Shown in pieces: positions 1 to 11,557 of a DNA stretch of 64,000 nt (position 1 is its first letter; each line of letters starts with the position of its first letter). The stretch is taken from contig PBLF01000020.1 of the NCBI GenBank assembly GCA_002722295.1, forward strand, positions 104,693 through 168,692. The letters run 5' to 3'. The notes under the pieces were generated by a model that had not been told where the DNA came from, searched no databases, and saw only the letters and a program-made list of their open reading frames with translations. The position numbers and the translations under genes are program-made. This DNA comes from Stappia sp. GTDB taxonomy: Bacteria; Pseudomonadota; Alphaproteobacteria; Rhizobiales; Stappiaceae.

Positions 1-198
1 ATCGACTACGTCGTGCGCGCCTATGTCACCGGGGAGGGATCGGTTGCCGGCGCGGGGCTCTCGCACCGCTGGATCATCAAGTCGTTCCTGACGATCGGTT
101 TCGCGCTGGTGGTGTTCTCCGCCGTCGCGGTGCTGCTGCGTGCCATCGATTGCCTGCGCGACCGTGACGGAACCTCGATGCCCTTTGTCGAGGACTGA
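1..198 (+). CDS. TRAP transporter small permease (DctQ family), 3' end only
   Basis: Only the last 65 codons are inside the window; the reading frame is open from base 1. The fragment ends with one clear hydrophobic segment (about fragment residues 31-50) and a short charged tail, as in the fourth membrane helix of DctQ-type small permeases. The gene sits 47 bases upstream of a clear large permease, which is the usual order of the two membrane subunits of tripartite ATP-independent periplasmic transporters. The assignment rests mainly on that neighbour. The substrate cannot be read, because the periplasmic binding protein would lie to the left of the window. Confidence 0.7.
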   Translation: MDYVVRAYVTGEGSVAGAGLSHRWIIKSFLTIGFALVVFSAVAVLLRAIDCLRDRDGTSMPFVED

Positions 199-245
199 CG
201 TCCCGGCCCCTGCATTCCACATCAAAGATCGAAGGACGCGACCGA

Positions 246-1607
246 ATGCTTGCGGAAATGCTGCCGGTGCTGATGTTCGTCTGCCTGGTACTCTTCATCT
301 TCAGCGGCCTGCCGGTGGCGGCCGTTCTCGGCGGGGTCTCGCTCGTCTTCGCCGGTATCGGCCTGGCACTCGGAGAAATCCGGTTCGCCCACCTGCCGCT
401 GCTCGTGAACCGCATCTTCAGCGGGATCATATCGAATTCCGTGATGGTGGCCGTGCCCATGTTCGTGGTCATGGGCACGCTCATGGAAAAGAGCGGTATC
501 GCGGAAGACCTCCTGGACGGCCTGCAGACACTGCTGCGCCGGGTTCCGGGGGGACTGGCCGTCGCCGTGACTATGATGGGCACGATCCTCGCCGCCTCGA
601 CGGGCATCATCGGCGCCTCGGTGGCGATGCTGACACTGCTGGCGCTGCCCATGATGCTGCGCTCGGGCTATGCGCCCTCGCTTGCCACGGGCACGATCGC
701 GGCCTCGGGAACGCTTGGCATTCTCATTCCACCGTCGATCATGCTCGTGATCATGGGCGATCTGCTGACGGTCTCCGTCGGCAAGCTGTTCATGGCCGCG
801 CTCTTCCCGGGCCTGATGCTCTCGGCCTTCTACCTGATCTACATCATCAGCGCGAGTGCCCTGCGGCCGAACCTCGCGCCGCGCACGAACGAGCCGCTGA
901 CACGTGAGGAGCGACGGGAGCTGATCGGCAAGCTCGCCGCCGGGCTGGTGCCGCCGGCGCTGCTCATCGGCCTCGTGCTCGGCTCCATCCTCGGCGGGTT
1001 CGCGACGCCGACGGAGGCGAGCGGCGTCGGTGCGCTCGGGGCGCTGGCATTGGCGTTGTTCCGTCGGCGGCTGAACCTGTCCGGCCTGCATGACGTTCTC
1101 AACCGCTCGCTCAACACAGTGGCGATGATCTTCTTCATCTTCGTGGGAGCGACGGCCTTCAGCTACCTTTTCCGCCGCTTCGGCGGCGAGCATCTGGTGC
1201 TTTCGCTGGCCGATGCGTCGAGCATGGGGCCGTGGGGCGTGCTGGCGGCGCTTCTGCTGCTCATTTTCGTGCTGGGTTTCTTTTTCGACTGGATCGAGAT
1301 CACGCTCATCATCCTGCCGATCTTCGCTCCGATCGTGTCGCATCTCGACTTTGGCGGCCATGTGGGGCAGGGCGATGCGGTCTACTGGTTCGCGATCCTG
1401 GTCGCGATCAACCTCCAGACCAGCTTCCTGACACCACCATTCGGATTTGCCCTGTTCTACCTGAAGGGGACGGCGCGCTCCCTCGTGTCGCTGCAGCAGA
1501 TCTACCGGGGCATCATTCCCTTCGTGCTGTTGCAGCTTCTTGCGCTCGCCGTCGTGGTGATGTGGCCGGACGTGGCCATGTGGCTGCCGAACCAGATGTT
1601 CGACTGA
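246..1607 (+). CDS. TRAP transporter large permease (DctM family)
   Basis: The 453-residue protein is hydrophobic along its whole length, with about a dozen membrane segments, and has the length usual for DctM. It is the ion-coupled channel subunit of a TRAP importer in the inner membrane and works with the small permease just upstream and a periplasmic binding protein. Family features visible are the glycine- and proline-rich turn near residues 155-165 (SGTLGILIPPS) and the segment near residue 255 (FATPTEASG), both typical of DctM. The gene is last in its operon and is followed by a strong hairpin. The likely substrate class is C4-dicarboxylates or other organic acids, but nothing in the sequence fixes it. 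Confidence 0.92.
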   Translation: MLAEMLPVLMFVCLVLFIFSGLPVAAVLGGVSLVFAGIGLALGEIRFAHLPLLVNRIFSGIISNSVMVAVPMFVVMGTLMEKSGIAEDLLDGLQTLLRRVPGGLAVAVTMMGTILAASTGIIGASVAMLTLLALPMMLRSGYAPSLATGTIAASGTLGILIPPSIMLVIMGDLLTVSVGKLFMAALFPGLMLSAFYLIYIISASALRPNLAPRTNEPLTREERRELIGKLAAGLVPPALLIGLVLGSILGGFATPTEASGVGALGALALALFRRRLNLSGLHDVLNRSLNTVAMIFFIFVGATAFSYLFRRFGGEHLVLSLADASSMGPWGVLAALLLLIFVLGFFFDWIEITLIILPIFAPIVSHLDFGGHVGQGDAVYWFAILVAINLQTSFLTPPFGFALFYLKGTARSLVSLQQIYRGIIPFVLLQLLALAVVVMWPDVAMWLPNQMFD

Positions 1608-1637
1608 CGCTCGGCCGCAACCCGACGGGACCCGACA

Positions 1638-1675
1638 ACGGGCGGCGCGATTCCTGACAGGATCGCGCCGCCCGT
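1638..1675 (+). terminator. Hairpin downstream of TRAP operon
   Basis: A perfect 14-bp inverted repeat (1638-1651 with 1662-1675) closes a 10-base loop and is followed by a short T/A-rich stretch (tttatat). It lies 30 bases after the large permease stop codon and probably ends that transcript. Confidence 0.6.
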
Positions 1676-1758
1676 CGCGTTTATATCCCCGGGCGGGATG
1701 GCGAAGGCGAGTGGTCGCCCGGCACGCCTTGCATGTCGTTCGTGCATCGAGGCCAAAC

Positions 1759-1790
1759 AAAAAGCCCGGCCGCCTGGGCCGGGCTTTTTC
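1759..1790. terminator. Bidirectional rho-independent terminator
   Basis: A 13-bp perfect stem (1759-1771 with 1777-1789) has an A tract on its left arm and a T tract on its right arm, so it can work on both strands. It lies between the convergent TRAP operon and the 3' end of the Bkd operon. Confidence 0.8.
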
Positions 1791-1833
1791 TTCGCATTTG
1801 AACGCGCGGAGGGGCGCCGCATTGCGCCGTGTG

Positions 1834-3225
1834 TCAGATGTGCAAGGCGTGTCCAAGCGCTGCGAAGGCGGCTTCCTGCAGCGCCTCGCTCTGGGTCGGA
1901 TGCGCGTGGATCGCACCGGCGATGTCCTCGGTGACCGCGCCCATTTCGATGGCGAGCGAGAAGGACGCGGACAGCTCCGACACACCGTGGCCGACGGCCT
2001 GAAGGCCGAGCACGAGGTTGTCGCTCTTGCGGGTGACGATGCGCACGAAGCCGTCCTCGGCTTCCATGGTCATGGCGCGGCCATTGGCCGAGAAGGGGAA
2101 GAGGCCGGTTGTGACCTCATGCCCTTCCGCCTTGGCGGCGTCGGGCGAGAGGCCACAGCTCACGATCTCCGGATCGGTGAAGCACACGGCGGGAATGGAC
2201 CGCTTGTCCCAGCGCCGGGCGTGTCCCGCGAGGATCTCGGCGACCATCTCGCCCTGGGCCATCGCGCGATGCGCGAGCATGGGCTCCCCGGTCACGTCGC
2301 CGATGGCGAAAACGCCCTGCATCGATGTCCGGCACTGATCGTCGATACGGAGGAAGGGGCCGTCGGTGGCAAGCCCCAGGCTTGCGATGTTGCCGCTGTC
2401 CGACAGCGGCCGCCGGCCCACCGTGACGAGAACCTTGTCGGCCGCGATCTCGCGCTCGGCGCCGTCGGCCGTCTCTATCAGGAGACCGGCTTCGCCAAGC
2501 CCCCTTGCCTTGGTGTCGGTCATGACCTCGACGCCGAGCGACTTGAGCGACTTCATCACCGGACGGGTCAGGGCATTGTCGTACTGCGGGAGAACGCGGG
2601 AGGCGGCCTCGACCACGGTGACGGTGGAGCCGAGCTTGGCGAAGGCGGTGCCGATCTCCAGTCCGATGTAACCGCCACCGACGACGCAGAGTTTATCCGG
2701 AACCTCCGTCAGGGCGAGTGCCCCGGTCGAACTGATCACCTTGCCGCCGAAGGGCAGGAACGGCAGTTCGACCGGTGCCGAGCCGGTGGCGATGACAACA
2801 TGCTCGGCACGGATCTGCACCGTGCTCCCGTCGGAAGTGACCTTGACGGTCTTGCCGTCCTGGAAGGTCGCCCGCCCGGCCATCAGCCTCGCTCCGGCCT
2901 TCTTGAGAAGGCCGGCAACGCCGGCGTTCAGCCGGCTGACGATGCCGTTCTTCCAGTCCAGCGTCTGGGCCAGGTCGATCGCGGGCGATGCCGCGCTGAT
3001 GCCGAGCGGCGTGTTGCCGGCGGCAAAGCGTTTCACCTTGTGGAACTCGTCGGCGGCATGGATCAGCGCCTTGGAGGGAATGCAGCCCACGTTGAGGCAG
3101 GTGCCGCCGGGCTTCTGGTCGTCCACGACAATGGTGTCGATGCCGAGCTGGCCGGCGCGGATGCCGCAGATGTAGCCGCCCGGGCCGGCTCCGATGATCA
3201 GGAGCTTGCAGGTCAGGTCGCTCAT
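1834..3225 (-). CDS. lpdA: Dihydrolipoyl dehydrogenase (E3) of the branched-chain 2-oxoacid dehydrogenase
   Basis: This 463-residue flavoprotein reoxidises the dihydrolipoyl group of E2 and passes electrons to NAD. Visible are the FAD-binding glycine motif IGAGPGG near residue 11, the redox-active disulfide in GGTCLNVGCIPSK (Cys43 and Cys48), the NAD-binding GGGYIGLEIG near residue 185, and the C-terminal HAHPTQSE motif that carries the catalytic His-Glu pair. It is the last gene of the minus-strand Bkd operon, four bases after the E2 gene, so it probably serves this complex rather than pyruvate or 2-oxoglutarate dehydrogenase. Length and motifs are complete. Confidence 0.95.
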   Translation of the reverse strand: MSDLTCKLLIIGAGPGGYICGIRAGQLGIDTIVVDDQKPGGTCLNVGCIPSKALIHAADEFHKVKRFAAGNTPLGISAASPAIDLAQTLDWKNGIVSRLNAGVAGLLKKAGARLMAGRATFQDGKTVKVTSDGSTVQIRAEHVVIATGSAPVELPFLPFGGKVISSTGALALTEVPDKLCVVGGGYIGLEIGTAFAKLGSTVTVVEAASRVLPQYDNALTRPVMKSLKSLGVEVMTDTKARGLGEAGLLIETADGAEREIAADKVLVTVGRRPLSDSGNIASLGLATDGPFLRIDDQCRTSMQGVFAIGDVTGEPMLAHRAMAQGEMVAEILAGHARRWDKRSIPAVCFTDPEIVSCGLSPDAAKAEGHEVTTGLFPFSANGRAMTMEAEDGFVRIVTRKSDNLVLGLQAVGHGVSELSASFSLAIEMGAVTEDIAGAIHAHPTQSEALQEAAFAALGHALHI

Positions 3226-3229
3226 CGGC

Positions 3230-4570
3230 TCACTCCTCGATGAACAGGAGGGCAGGGGTTTCCAGAAGCGATTTCAGCTTCTGCACGAAGACGGCCGCGT
3301 CCCAGCCGTCGATGACCCGGTGGTCGAAGGAACACGACAGGTTCATCATCTTGCGCGGACGGAACGCCTCGCCGTCCCACATGGGCCGCACGGCCATCTT
3401 GTTGACGCCGACAATCGCCACTTCCGGGTGATTGATGATCGGTGTCGTCGCGATCGCGCCGAGCGGGCCGAGCGAGGTGATGGTGATGGTTGAGCCGGAC
3501 AGTTCGTCGCGTGCCGCCTTGCCATCGCGCGCGGCCGTTGCCAGACGGGCAATCTCGCCGGCCGTTTCCCACAGGGACAGGGCCTCCGTGTGGCGCACGA
3601 CCGGAACGGCAAGGCCGGCGGGGGTCTGTGTCGCGATGCCGATGTGCACGCCTTCCGACTGGTGGATGACGCCTGCGTCATCGTCGAAGGTGGCGTTCAT
3701 CTCCGGCTGGGCGCGGATCGCCTGAACCATGGCGCGGGCGAGGAACGGCAGCACCGTCAGCTTGCCCCGGCCGGACCCGTGCTCGGAGTTGAGCGCGGCC
3801 CGCAGATCCTCGAGGGCGGTCATGTCGACCTCCTCGACGATGGTGATATGCGGAATACGGGCCTTGGAGAGCGCCATCTTCTCGGCGATCCGCCGGCGCA
3901 TTCCGATGACCTTGATCTCGCGCGTGCCTGTCGCGGGAACACGGGCGCTCGAGGTGGCGACCGCCGGTCCGTGCTCCAGGTAGGCGTCGAGGTCCTCCTG
4001 AAGGATGCGCCCGGCCGGCCCGGACCCGCCGACGAGCCGCAGATCGACACCGGCCTCCAGCGCGCGGCGGCGAACCGAGGGGGAGGCGAGAGGTTTCTCG
4101 CCCCGGGCAAGCGGCTGCAGTGCAACCGGCTGGGCACCGGCTTTCCTCGCGGGCGTGGCCTCGGCCGGCGCGGGCTTGTCCGCCTTGGGGGCGGGCTGCG
4201 CCTTTTCGTCGGTGTCTTTCGCGCTGCCGGTCTCTTCGGCCTTGTCGGCGTTGCCGTCGTCGGATTTCGTCCCCGCCTCCGGAGGCGGGGCGGACGACGT
4301 CGAAGCTGCCTGCGTGTCGTTGCCCTCGCCCTCGATCTCGATCTGCGCGAAACGGTCGCCGATGGCGACGGTGTCGCCGGGTTCCCCGCACAGCCACACG
4401 ACCTTTCCGTCGACGGAGGAGGGAACCTCCACGGCGGCCTTGTCGGTCATGACGACACCGAGGATGTCATCCTCGGAAACCGTGTCGCCGATGGAGACTG
4501 CCCACTCGGTCAGCTCCGCCTCGGCGATGCCTTCTCCGATGTCGGGTAGGGTGATGGTGAAAAGCCCCAT
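3230..4570 (-). CDS. bkdB: Branched-chain 2-oxoacid dehydrogenase E2, dihydrolipoamide acyltransferase
   Basis: The 446-residue protein is the acyltransferase core of the complex. Domain order is a lipoyl domain (residues 1-75, lipoylated Lys44 in MTDKAA), a long Ala/Pro/Lys-rich flexible linker (about 80-160), a peripheral-subunit-binding domain (about 162-198) and the catalytic domain, with the active-site motif DHRVIDG near residue 420. One lipoyl domain and the linker are typical of bacterial BkdB. It lies between E1 beta and E3 with gaps of a few bases, so translation is probably coupled. The branched-chain assignment comes from the separate E1 alpha and beta genes, the acyl-CoA dehydrogenase and the Lrp-type regulator at the head of the cluster. 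Confidence 0.93.
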   Translation of the reverse strand: MGLFTITLPDIGEGIAEAELTEWAVSIGDTVSEDDILGVVMTDKAAVEVPSSVDGKVVWLCGEPGDTVAIGDRFAQIEIEGEGNDTQAASTSSAPPPEAGTKSDDGNADKAEETGSAKDTDEKAQPAPKADKPAPAEATPARKAGAQPVALQPLARGEKPLASPSVRRRALEAGVDLRLVGGSGPAGRILQEDLDAYLEHGPAVATSSARVPATGTREIKVIGMRRRIAEKMALSKARIPHITIVEEVDMTALEDLRAALNSEHGSGRGKLTVLPFLARAMVQAIRAQPEMNATFDDDAGVIHQSEGVHIGIATQTPAGLAVPVVRHTEALSLWETAGEIARLATAARDGKAARDELSGSTITITSLGPLGAIATTPIINHPEVAIVGVNKMAVRPMWDGEAFRPRKMMNLSCSFDHRVIDGWDAAVFVQKLKSLLETPALLFIEE

Positions 4571-4573
4571 GTC

Positions 4574-5587
4574 TCAGCCCTCCAGTACCGCGGCAAAGGC
4601 GCGCTTGATGCGATCGGGACCCGGGAAGTAGATCCATTCCTGGGCGTGCGGATAGGGCGTGTCCCAGCCGGTCACGCGCAGGATCGGGGCCTCGAGATGG
4701 TAGAAGCAGGCCTCCTGGACGAGTGCGCTCAGCTCCGCCCCGAAGCCGGAGGTTTTCGTCGCCTCGTGGATGATGACGCAACGCCCGGTTTTCTTGACCG
4801 ACGCCTCGATGGTCTCGATGTCGAGCGGAAGCAGCGTGCGCAGGTCGATGATCTCCGCGTCGATGCCGGCTTCCTCTGCCGCCGCCTGGGCGACATAGAC
4901 CATGGTGCCGTAGGCGAGCACGGTCAGCGCGGAACCCTCGCGGCGGACCTTCGCCTTGCCGAGCGGCACGGTGTAGTGGTCCTCGCTGACGTCGCCGAGC
5001 TCGTGGTTCTTCCAGGCGACGACCGGACGGTCGTGGTGACCGTCGAAGGGGCCGTTGTAGAGCCGCTTCGGCTCGAGGAAGATCACCGGGTCCGGATCCT
5101 CGATGGCGGCGAGCAGCAGTCCCTTCGCATCGCGCGGGTTCGACGGCACGACCACCTTCAGCCCGGCCACATGCGTGAAAAGCGCCTCGGGGCTCTGGCT
5201 GTGGGTCTGGCCGCCGAAGATGCCGCCGCCCGACGGCATCCGGATCACCATCGGACAGGTGAACTGGCCGGCGGATCGGTGACGCATGCGGGCCGCCTCG
5301 CTGACGATCTGGTCGTAGGCGGGATACATGTAGTCGGCGAACTGGATCTCCACGACCGGCTTGAGCCCGTAGGCGCACATGCCGATGGCGGCACCGACGA
5401 TGCCGTTTTCGGAGATCGGCGCATCGAAGCAGCGGTTGGAGCCGTACTTCTTCTGCAGGCCGGCCGTGCAGCGGAACACGCCGCCGAAGTAGCCGACATC
5501 CTCGCCGAACACGACGACCCGCTTGTCGCGTTCCATGGCGATGTCATGGGCGTTGCGGATCGCCTCGATCATGGTCATGCGTGCCAT
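4574..5587 (-). CDS. bkdA2: Branched-chain 2-oxoacid dehydrogenase E1 component, beta subunit
   Basis: This 337-residue subunit forms the alpha2-beta2 thiamine-diphosphate decarboxylase with the product of the next gene upstream. The N-terminal half has the transketolase pyrimidine-binding fold (the segment GEDVGYFGGVFRCTAGLQ near residue 28 is characteristic of BkdA2). The C-terminal half is the transketolase C-terminal domain, which contains IIHEATKTSGFGAE. It starts one base after the E1 alpha stop codon and ends three bases before E2. The full family length is present. Confidence 0.95.
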   Translation of the reverse strand: MARMTMIEAIRNAHDIAMERDKRVVVFGEDVGYFGGVFRCTAGLQKKYGSNRCFDAPISENGIVGAAIGMCAYGLKPVVEIQFADYMYPAYDQIVSEAARMRHRSAGQFTCPMVIRMPSGGGIFGGQTHSQSPEALFTHVAGLKVVVPSNPRDAKGLLLAAIEDPDPVIFLEPKRLYNGPFDGHHDRPVVAWKNHELGDVSEDHYTVPLGKAKVRREGSALTVLAYGTMVYVAQAAAEEAGIDAEIIDLRTLLPLDIETIEASVKKTGRCVIIHEATKTSGFGAELSALVQEACFYHLEAPILRVTGWDTPYPHAQEWIYFPGPDRIKRAFAAVLEG

Positions 5588-5588
5588 G

Positions 5589-8050
<2,462 letters not shown>

Positions 8051-8169
8051 GAAGACGCCTCCTCAACGTATCACGGGCCACGGAACAGTCCGGGCCGGCT
8101 CCCCCCGACCCGTGACGGCACCCGGCCGCCCGACTTCGGAAAGTGTGGCTGGAACGCATCGGAATATCT

Positions 8170-8188
8170 TTTCGAATTTGCTTCGAAA
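8170..8188. promoter_or_regulatory. Palindrome in the bkd/bkdR control region, candidate Lrp-type operator
   Basis: Perfect 7-bp arms TTTCGAA and TTCGAAA are separated by five bases. It lies in the 194-base region between the divergent acyl-CoA dehydrogenase and Lrp-family genes, which is where a BkdR-type regulator would bind. The protein-site link is inference. Confidence 0.45.
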
Positions 8189-8244
8189 CCGCCAATATGA
8201 GAAAGGCTGTCCCGGACCGGCCGTACATCTCAGAGGAAAATTTC

Positions 8245-8718
8245 ATGAGCCGACAACTCGACGAGATAGATCGCAAGATTCTCCGGGCGCTGGTGGAGGA
8301 CGGCCGGCTGTCCAACACGGATCTTGCCCGAAAGGTGGGGCTGTCACCCAGCCCGTGCTGGCAGCGGGTGCGCCGAATGGAGGAAGAGGGGGTGATCGCC
8401 GGCTATACGGCGGTGCTCGACCATGAAGCGCTCGGGCTCGACGACACGGTGATGATCGAGGTCTCTCTCGACCGGCACAATGCCACGGCGCTGGAGAGCT
8501 TCGGCAAGGCGATGGCCGAGCTTCCGGACGTGCTGGAGGTCCACATGATGGCGGGCGAGTACGATTATTTCGTCAAGATCGCCGCGAATGGCACCAAGGG
8601 CGTGGAACAGTTCCTGCGCGAGCATCTGTTCGGCGTCGACGGACTGCGCAACTCCCGCTCCACCTTTTCGCTGCGTTGCCTGAAACGGGTGACCTCCTGC
8701 GTTCCGCAAGAGGTGTGA
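8245..8718 (+). CDS. bkdR: Lrp/AsnC-family regulator of the branched-chain catabolic operon (BkdR type)
   Basis: The 157-residue protein has the Lrp layout: an N-terminal helix-turn-helix (about residues 5-55, with LSNTDLARKVGLSPSPCWQRV) and a C-terminal RAM ligand-binding domain. It is transcribed away from the acyl-CoA dehydrogenase and Bkd genes, the arrangement of BkdR in Pseudomonas, where branched-chain amino acids act as inducers. I chose ATG 8245 because it follows a GAGGA ribosome-binding site and starts at the normal family N-terminus; a longer frame exists upstream but lacks family sequence. Confidence 0.88.
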   Translation: MSRQLDEIDRKILRALVEDGRLSNTDLARKVGLSPSPCWQRVRRMEEEGVIAGYTAVLDHEALGLDDTVMIEVSLDRHNATALESFGKAMAELPDVLEVHMMAGEYDYFVKIAANGTKGVEQFLREHLFGVDGLRNSRSTFSLRCLKRVTSCVPQEV

Positions 8719-8736
8719 GCCCGGGGCGTCAGCGGA

Positions 8737-9723
8737 TCAGGACCGGCGGCCGACGAGGGCCAGCACGAAGATTGCTCCCAGCGCCGTGGTGACGATGCCG
8801 ACGGGCAGTTCCTGGGGGGCGAGCAGGGTGCGCGCCGCGATGTCGCTTGCAAGAAGGAGCGCCGCGCCGATGAGCGCGGCGATGGCGATCAGCCCGCCGT
8901 GCAGCGGTCCGGTGAGAGCGCGCGCCATGTGCGGCACCATGAGGCCGACAAAGCCGATCACGCCGGTCAGGGACACGAAGGCGGCGGTCGCGAAGGCACA
9001 GACGAGAAAGGTCATCTTGCGCAGCCGCCCCACGTCGATGCCGAGCGTGCGGGCGGTGTCCTCCCCGGCCAGGACCGCATCGAGCCGCCGGTGGTTGAGG
9101 CCGGCGAAGGCCAGGACGGCGGCAAGGCCGGCCACCGCGACCGGAAGGATTTCCCAGCGGGCGAGCCCGAGGCCGCCAAGCGTCCAGAACAGAACCGAAT
9201 GGGCGGCGCGCTGGTCGCCGGCGAAGACCAGGTAGTTGGTCAGCGCCATGAACAGGAAGGAGACCGCGAGACCGGCAAGCACGAGCTGGGCCGGCCCCTT
9301 GTCGCCGAGCCTTGCCGTGAGCGCCAGCACGACGATGGAGGCGGCCGTGCCGCCGGTGAAGGCGGCGGCGGGAAGCGTCCAGATCCCGAGCAGGTCGCCG
9401 GTGACCGTGATGACGAACACGGCGCCGGCCGCGGCCCCCGACGAGAGCCCGAACAGGAACGGGTCGGCCAGGTCGTTTCTCGTGGTGGTCTGGAGCAGGC
9501 AGCCGACGATGCCGAGCCCGGCGCCCGTCAGCAACGCAAGCAGGGCGCGCGGCAGGCGCAGGTCGGTGACGATGCGCCCGAGCGGCGTTTCCGCCTGTGG
9601 CCCGCCTGCAAGCGCGCCAATCACCGTTTCCAGCGGCAGCGGCGTCGAGCCCACGACAATGGCGGCGATGACGAGAACCGCGACCGCCAGCACGCCGACG
9701 GTCGCGAGCAAGACAAGGCGCAT
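8737..9723 (-). CDS. FecCD/BtuC-family ABC transporter permease (cobalamin or cobalt-chelate uptake)
   Basis: This 328-residue integral membrane protein, with about 9-10 hydrophobic segments, has the FecCD/BtuC hallmarks LPRALLALLTGAGLGIVG (about residues 57-75) and a C-terminal GFVGLMVPHMARAL segment that contacts the ATPase. It is the last gene of a four-gene minus-strand operon headed by a cobalamin riboswitch and follows the binding-protein gene by three bases. The riboswitch points to cobalamin, cobinamide or cobalt-related cargo, although the family also moves haem and siderophores. Confidence 0.87.
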   Translation of the reverse strand: MRLVLLATVGVLAVAVLVIAAIVVGSTPLPLETVIGALAGGPQAETPLGRIVTDLRLPRALLALLTGAGLGIVGCLLQTTTRNDLADPFLFGLSSGAAAGAVFVITVTGDLLGIWTLPAAAFTGGTAASIVVLALTARLGDKGPAQLVLAGLAVSFLFMALTNYLVFAGDQRAAHSVLFWTLGGLGLARWEILPVAVAGLAAVLAFAGLNHRRLDAVLAGEDTARTLGIDVGRLRKMTFLVCAFATAAFVSLTGVIGFVGLMVPHMARALTGPLHGGLIAIAALIGAALLLASDIAARTLLAPQELPVGIVTTALGAIFVLALVGRRS

Positions 9724-9726
9724 GGC

Positions 9727-10674
9727 TCAGAAGGCGTCCGGATAGAGGGCGCGGGCGATCTTCTCGACGCCGTCGATGTTCGCGGGGCCGGGCGTCAGTT
9801 CCTCGTAGCGCAGGGGCAGGGTACGGTTCTCCTGAACCGCCTTGAGGTGCCCTAGAACGGGATGGGCCTGCAGGAAGGCGAACAGCTTGTCGGCGCCGCC
9901 GCTGTCCTGGTAGTCGAGCAGAATGATGAAATCGGGGTCGGCGGCGGCGACCGCCTCCCAAGAGGTGGTTCCCCAGCTCGTCTCCATATCGGCGGTGACG
10001 TTTCGTCCGCCGGCGGCCTCGATCATCGCGGTCGGCATGGCGAAGCGGCCCGCCGTGAAGGGTTTGTCCTCGCCGGAATCATACAGGAACACCTTGACGG
10101 GCTCGCGTCCGGAGACGGCTTCCTGAACGGCCGCGACACGGGACTTCCAGCCCTCCACCAGAGTGCTGGCCTCGTCCTCGCGCGAGAAGATCTTTCCCAG
10201 CCGCTCGACATCGTCGTAAAGCAGGTCGAGGGATGCGGCGGGGCGTTCCTTGTCGACGTGGATGCAGCTCTCGGTGAGGATCAGCGTCTTGATGCCCTGC
10301 CGGCCAAGCGTTTCCGGCGTCACGTCTCCACCCGGCTTCATCCCGTAGTACCAGCCGCCAAAGAAGAGATCCGCGCCGGAGGCGACAAGGTTCTCCATCG
10401 AAGGGTACTTCGGCGCGATTTCCGGCAGGTCGCCGCGCTTCTTCTCGAAATCGGGCGTGGTCTTGTACCAGCCGCTGATGCCGCTGACGCCGACCATGTG
10501 GTCCTGAAGGCCAAGGGCGAAGGCCATCTCCGAGATGTTGATGTCCTGGGTCACCATGCGCTTGGGCGTGGTCTCGAAGGTGAGCGGCTCGCCGCAATTG
10601 TCGACGGTGACGGGCGCGGCCTGTGCCGTCCCCGCGAGAAGAAGGGCGGCGAGAGCGGTCGGGATGCGGAGCAT
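9727..10674 (-). CDS. Periplasmic binding protein of the B12-riboswitch-controlled ABC importer
   Basis: The 315-residue protein starts with a clear signal peptide (MLRIPTALAALLLAGTAQA) and continues as a class III (BtuF/FhuD-like) binding protein; PKRMVTQDINISEMAFALGL is the usual first strand and helix. I chose ATG 10674 because it gives a full signal peptide; the upstream in-frame extension is low-complexity Pro/Ser sequence without family likeness. It lies between the ATPase and permease genes. The name BtuF would fit, but the sequence does not separate corrinoids from other metal chelates. Confidence 0.85.
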   Translation of the reverse strand: MLRIPTALAALLLAGTAQAAPVTVDNCGEPLTFETTPKRMVTQDINISEMAFALGLQDHMVGVSGISGWYKTTPDFEKKRGDLPEIAPKYPSMENLVASGADLFFGGWYYGMKPGGDVTPETLGRQGIKTLILTESCIHVDKERPAASLDLLYDDVERLGKIFSREDEASTLVEGWKSRVAAVQEAVSGREPVKVFLYDSGEDKPFTAGRFAMPTAMIEAAGGRNVTADMETSWGTTSWEAVAAADPDFIILLDYQDSGGADKLFAFLQAHPVLGHLKAVQENRTLPLRYEELTPGPANIDGVEKIARALYPDAF

Positions 10675-10711
10675 GACGGGTCTTTCGGTCTGAGGCGGAG
10701 GGACTTGTGGT

Positions 10712-11557
10712 TCAGCGCGAGGGGACGGGCCGTGGACCTGTCCGGCTGACGGGCCGGTTGATGGGCCGACTGATGGGGATGTCGAGGGCGCAGAGCAGCC
10801 GGTCCTCGAAGGGGTGGGGCAGCCGGTGCATGTCGACCTCGAAGGTCTCGCGCACCCTCGCGCCGGACAGGACCTCCTGGGGGTGGCCGTAGGCGGCAAG
10901 GCGTCCGTCGTCGATGAGTGCAACGTGGCTGGCGAAATCCTCGATCAGCGTCAGGTCGTGCAGGACGGCGATGACGGTGATGCCCAGGCGGGCAACGAGG
11001 CTGAGCAGATCTCCCCGGGCGCGTGGGTCGAGGTGGTTGGTCGGCTCGTCCAGCACCAGAAGCTTCGGTGTCTGGCAGACGGCCCGGGCGATCTTGGCAC
11101 GTTGGCGCTCGCCGCCGGACAGGCTGCCGATGGTGCGAAGTGCAAGGGAGGAGAGGCCGGCGACGGCGAGCGCCTCGGCGACCGCCGTGCGATGGGCGCG
11201 GGCATCCAGCGCGCGCCGGTGCGGCAACCGCCCGAGGGCGACATATTCGGTGACGGACAGGCGTCCGTCGGGCTCCTCGCTTTGGCCGACATAGGCGACG
11301 GAGCGGGCCCGTTCCGTGATCGGAATGTCGGTCAGGGGACGCCCGCCGAGCCTGATCTCGCCGGAGCCGGCGGGCATCAGTCCGGCGATCATGCGCACCA
11401 GCGTGCTCTTGCCAGCGCCATTGGGACCCGCGATCGCAAGGATCTCGCCGGCGTGGACGTGGAAGGACACATCCGCGACAAGGGCATCGCCGCGTGCGGT
11501 GGCATATCCCAGGCCGAGAAGCTCGAGGGTGACCTCCTGTCCGGTTTCGTGGCTCAT
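10712..11557 (-). CDS. ABC transporter ATP-binding protein (BtuD/FecE-like)
   Basis: This 281-residue ATPase powers the importer encoded by the two genes downstream. It has a Walker A motif GPNGAGKST (residues 44-52), the signature LSGGERQRAKIA and the Walker B motif LLVLDEPTNHLD. ATG 11557 overlaps the stop codon of the DUF1636 gene by four bases (ATGA), which supports this start and translational coupling. The last 25 residues form an odd tail of repeated Arg-Pro and Ser-Arg-Pro units (PISRPINRPVSRTGPRP), outside the conserved ATPase. Confidence 0.88.
   Translation of the reverse strand: MSHETGQEVTLELLGLGYATARGDALVADVSFHVHAGEILAIAGPNGAGKSTLVRMIAGLMPAGSGEIRLGGRPLTDIPITERARSVAYVGQSEEPDGRLSVTEYVALGRLPHRRALDARAHRTAVAEALAVAGLSSLALRTIGSLSGGERQRAKIARAVCQTPKLLVLDEPTNHLDPRARGDLLSLVARLGITVIAVLHDLTLIEDFASHVALIDDGRLAAYGHPQEVLSGARVRETFEVDMHRLPHPFEDRLLCALDIPISRPINRPVSRTGPRPVPSR

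Noticed and set aside
222..1985. Open minus-strand frame of 587 codons opposite the TRAP large permease
   Set aside because: Its translation is rich in Arg, His, Glu and Gln without family features, typical of the antisense of a GC-rich gene, and the sense strand is a clear DctM.
1711..3243. Open plus-strand frame of 510 codons opposite the E3 gene
   Set aside because: It is antisense of a complete dihydrolipoyl dehydrogenase with all motifs, and its composition is not protein-like.
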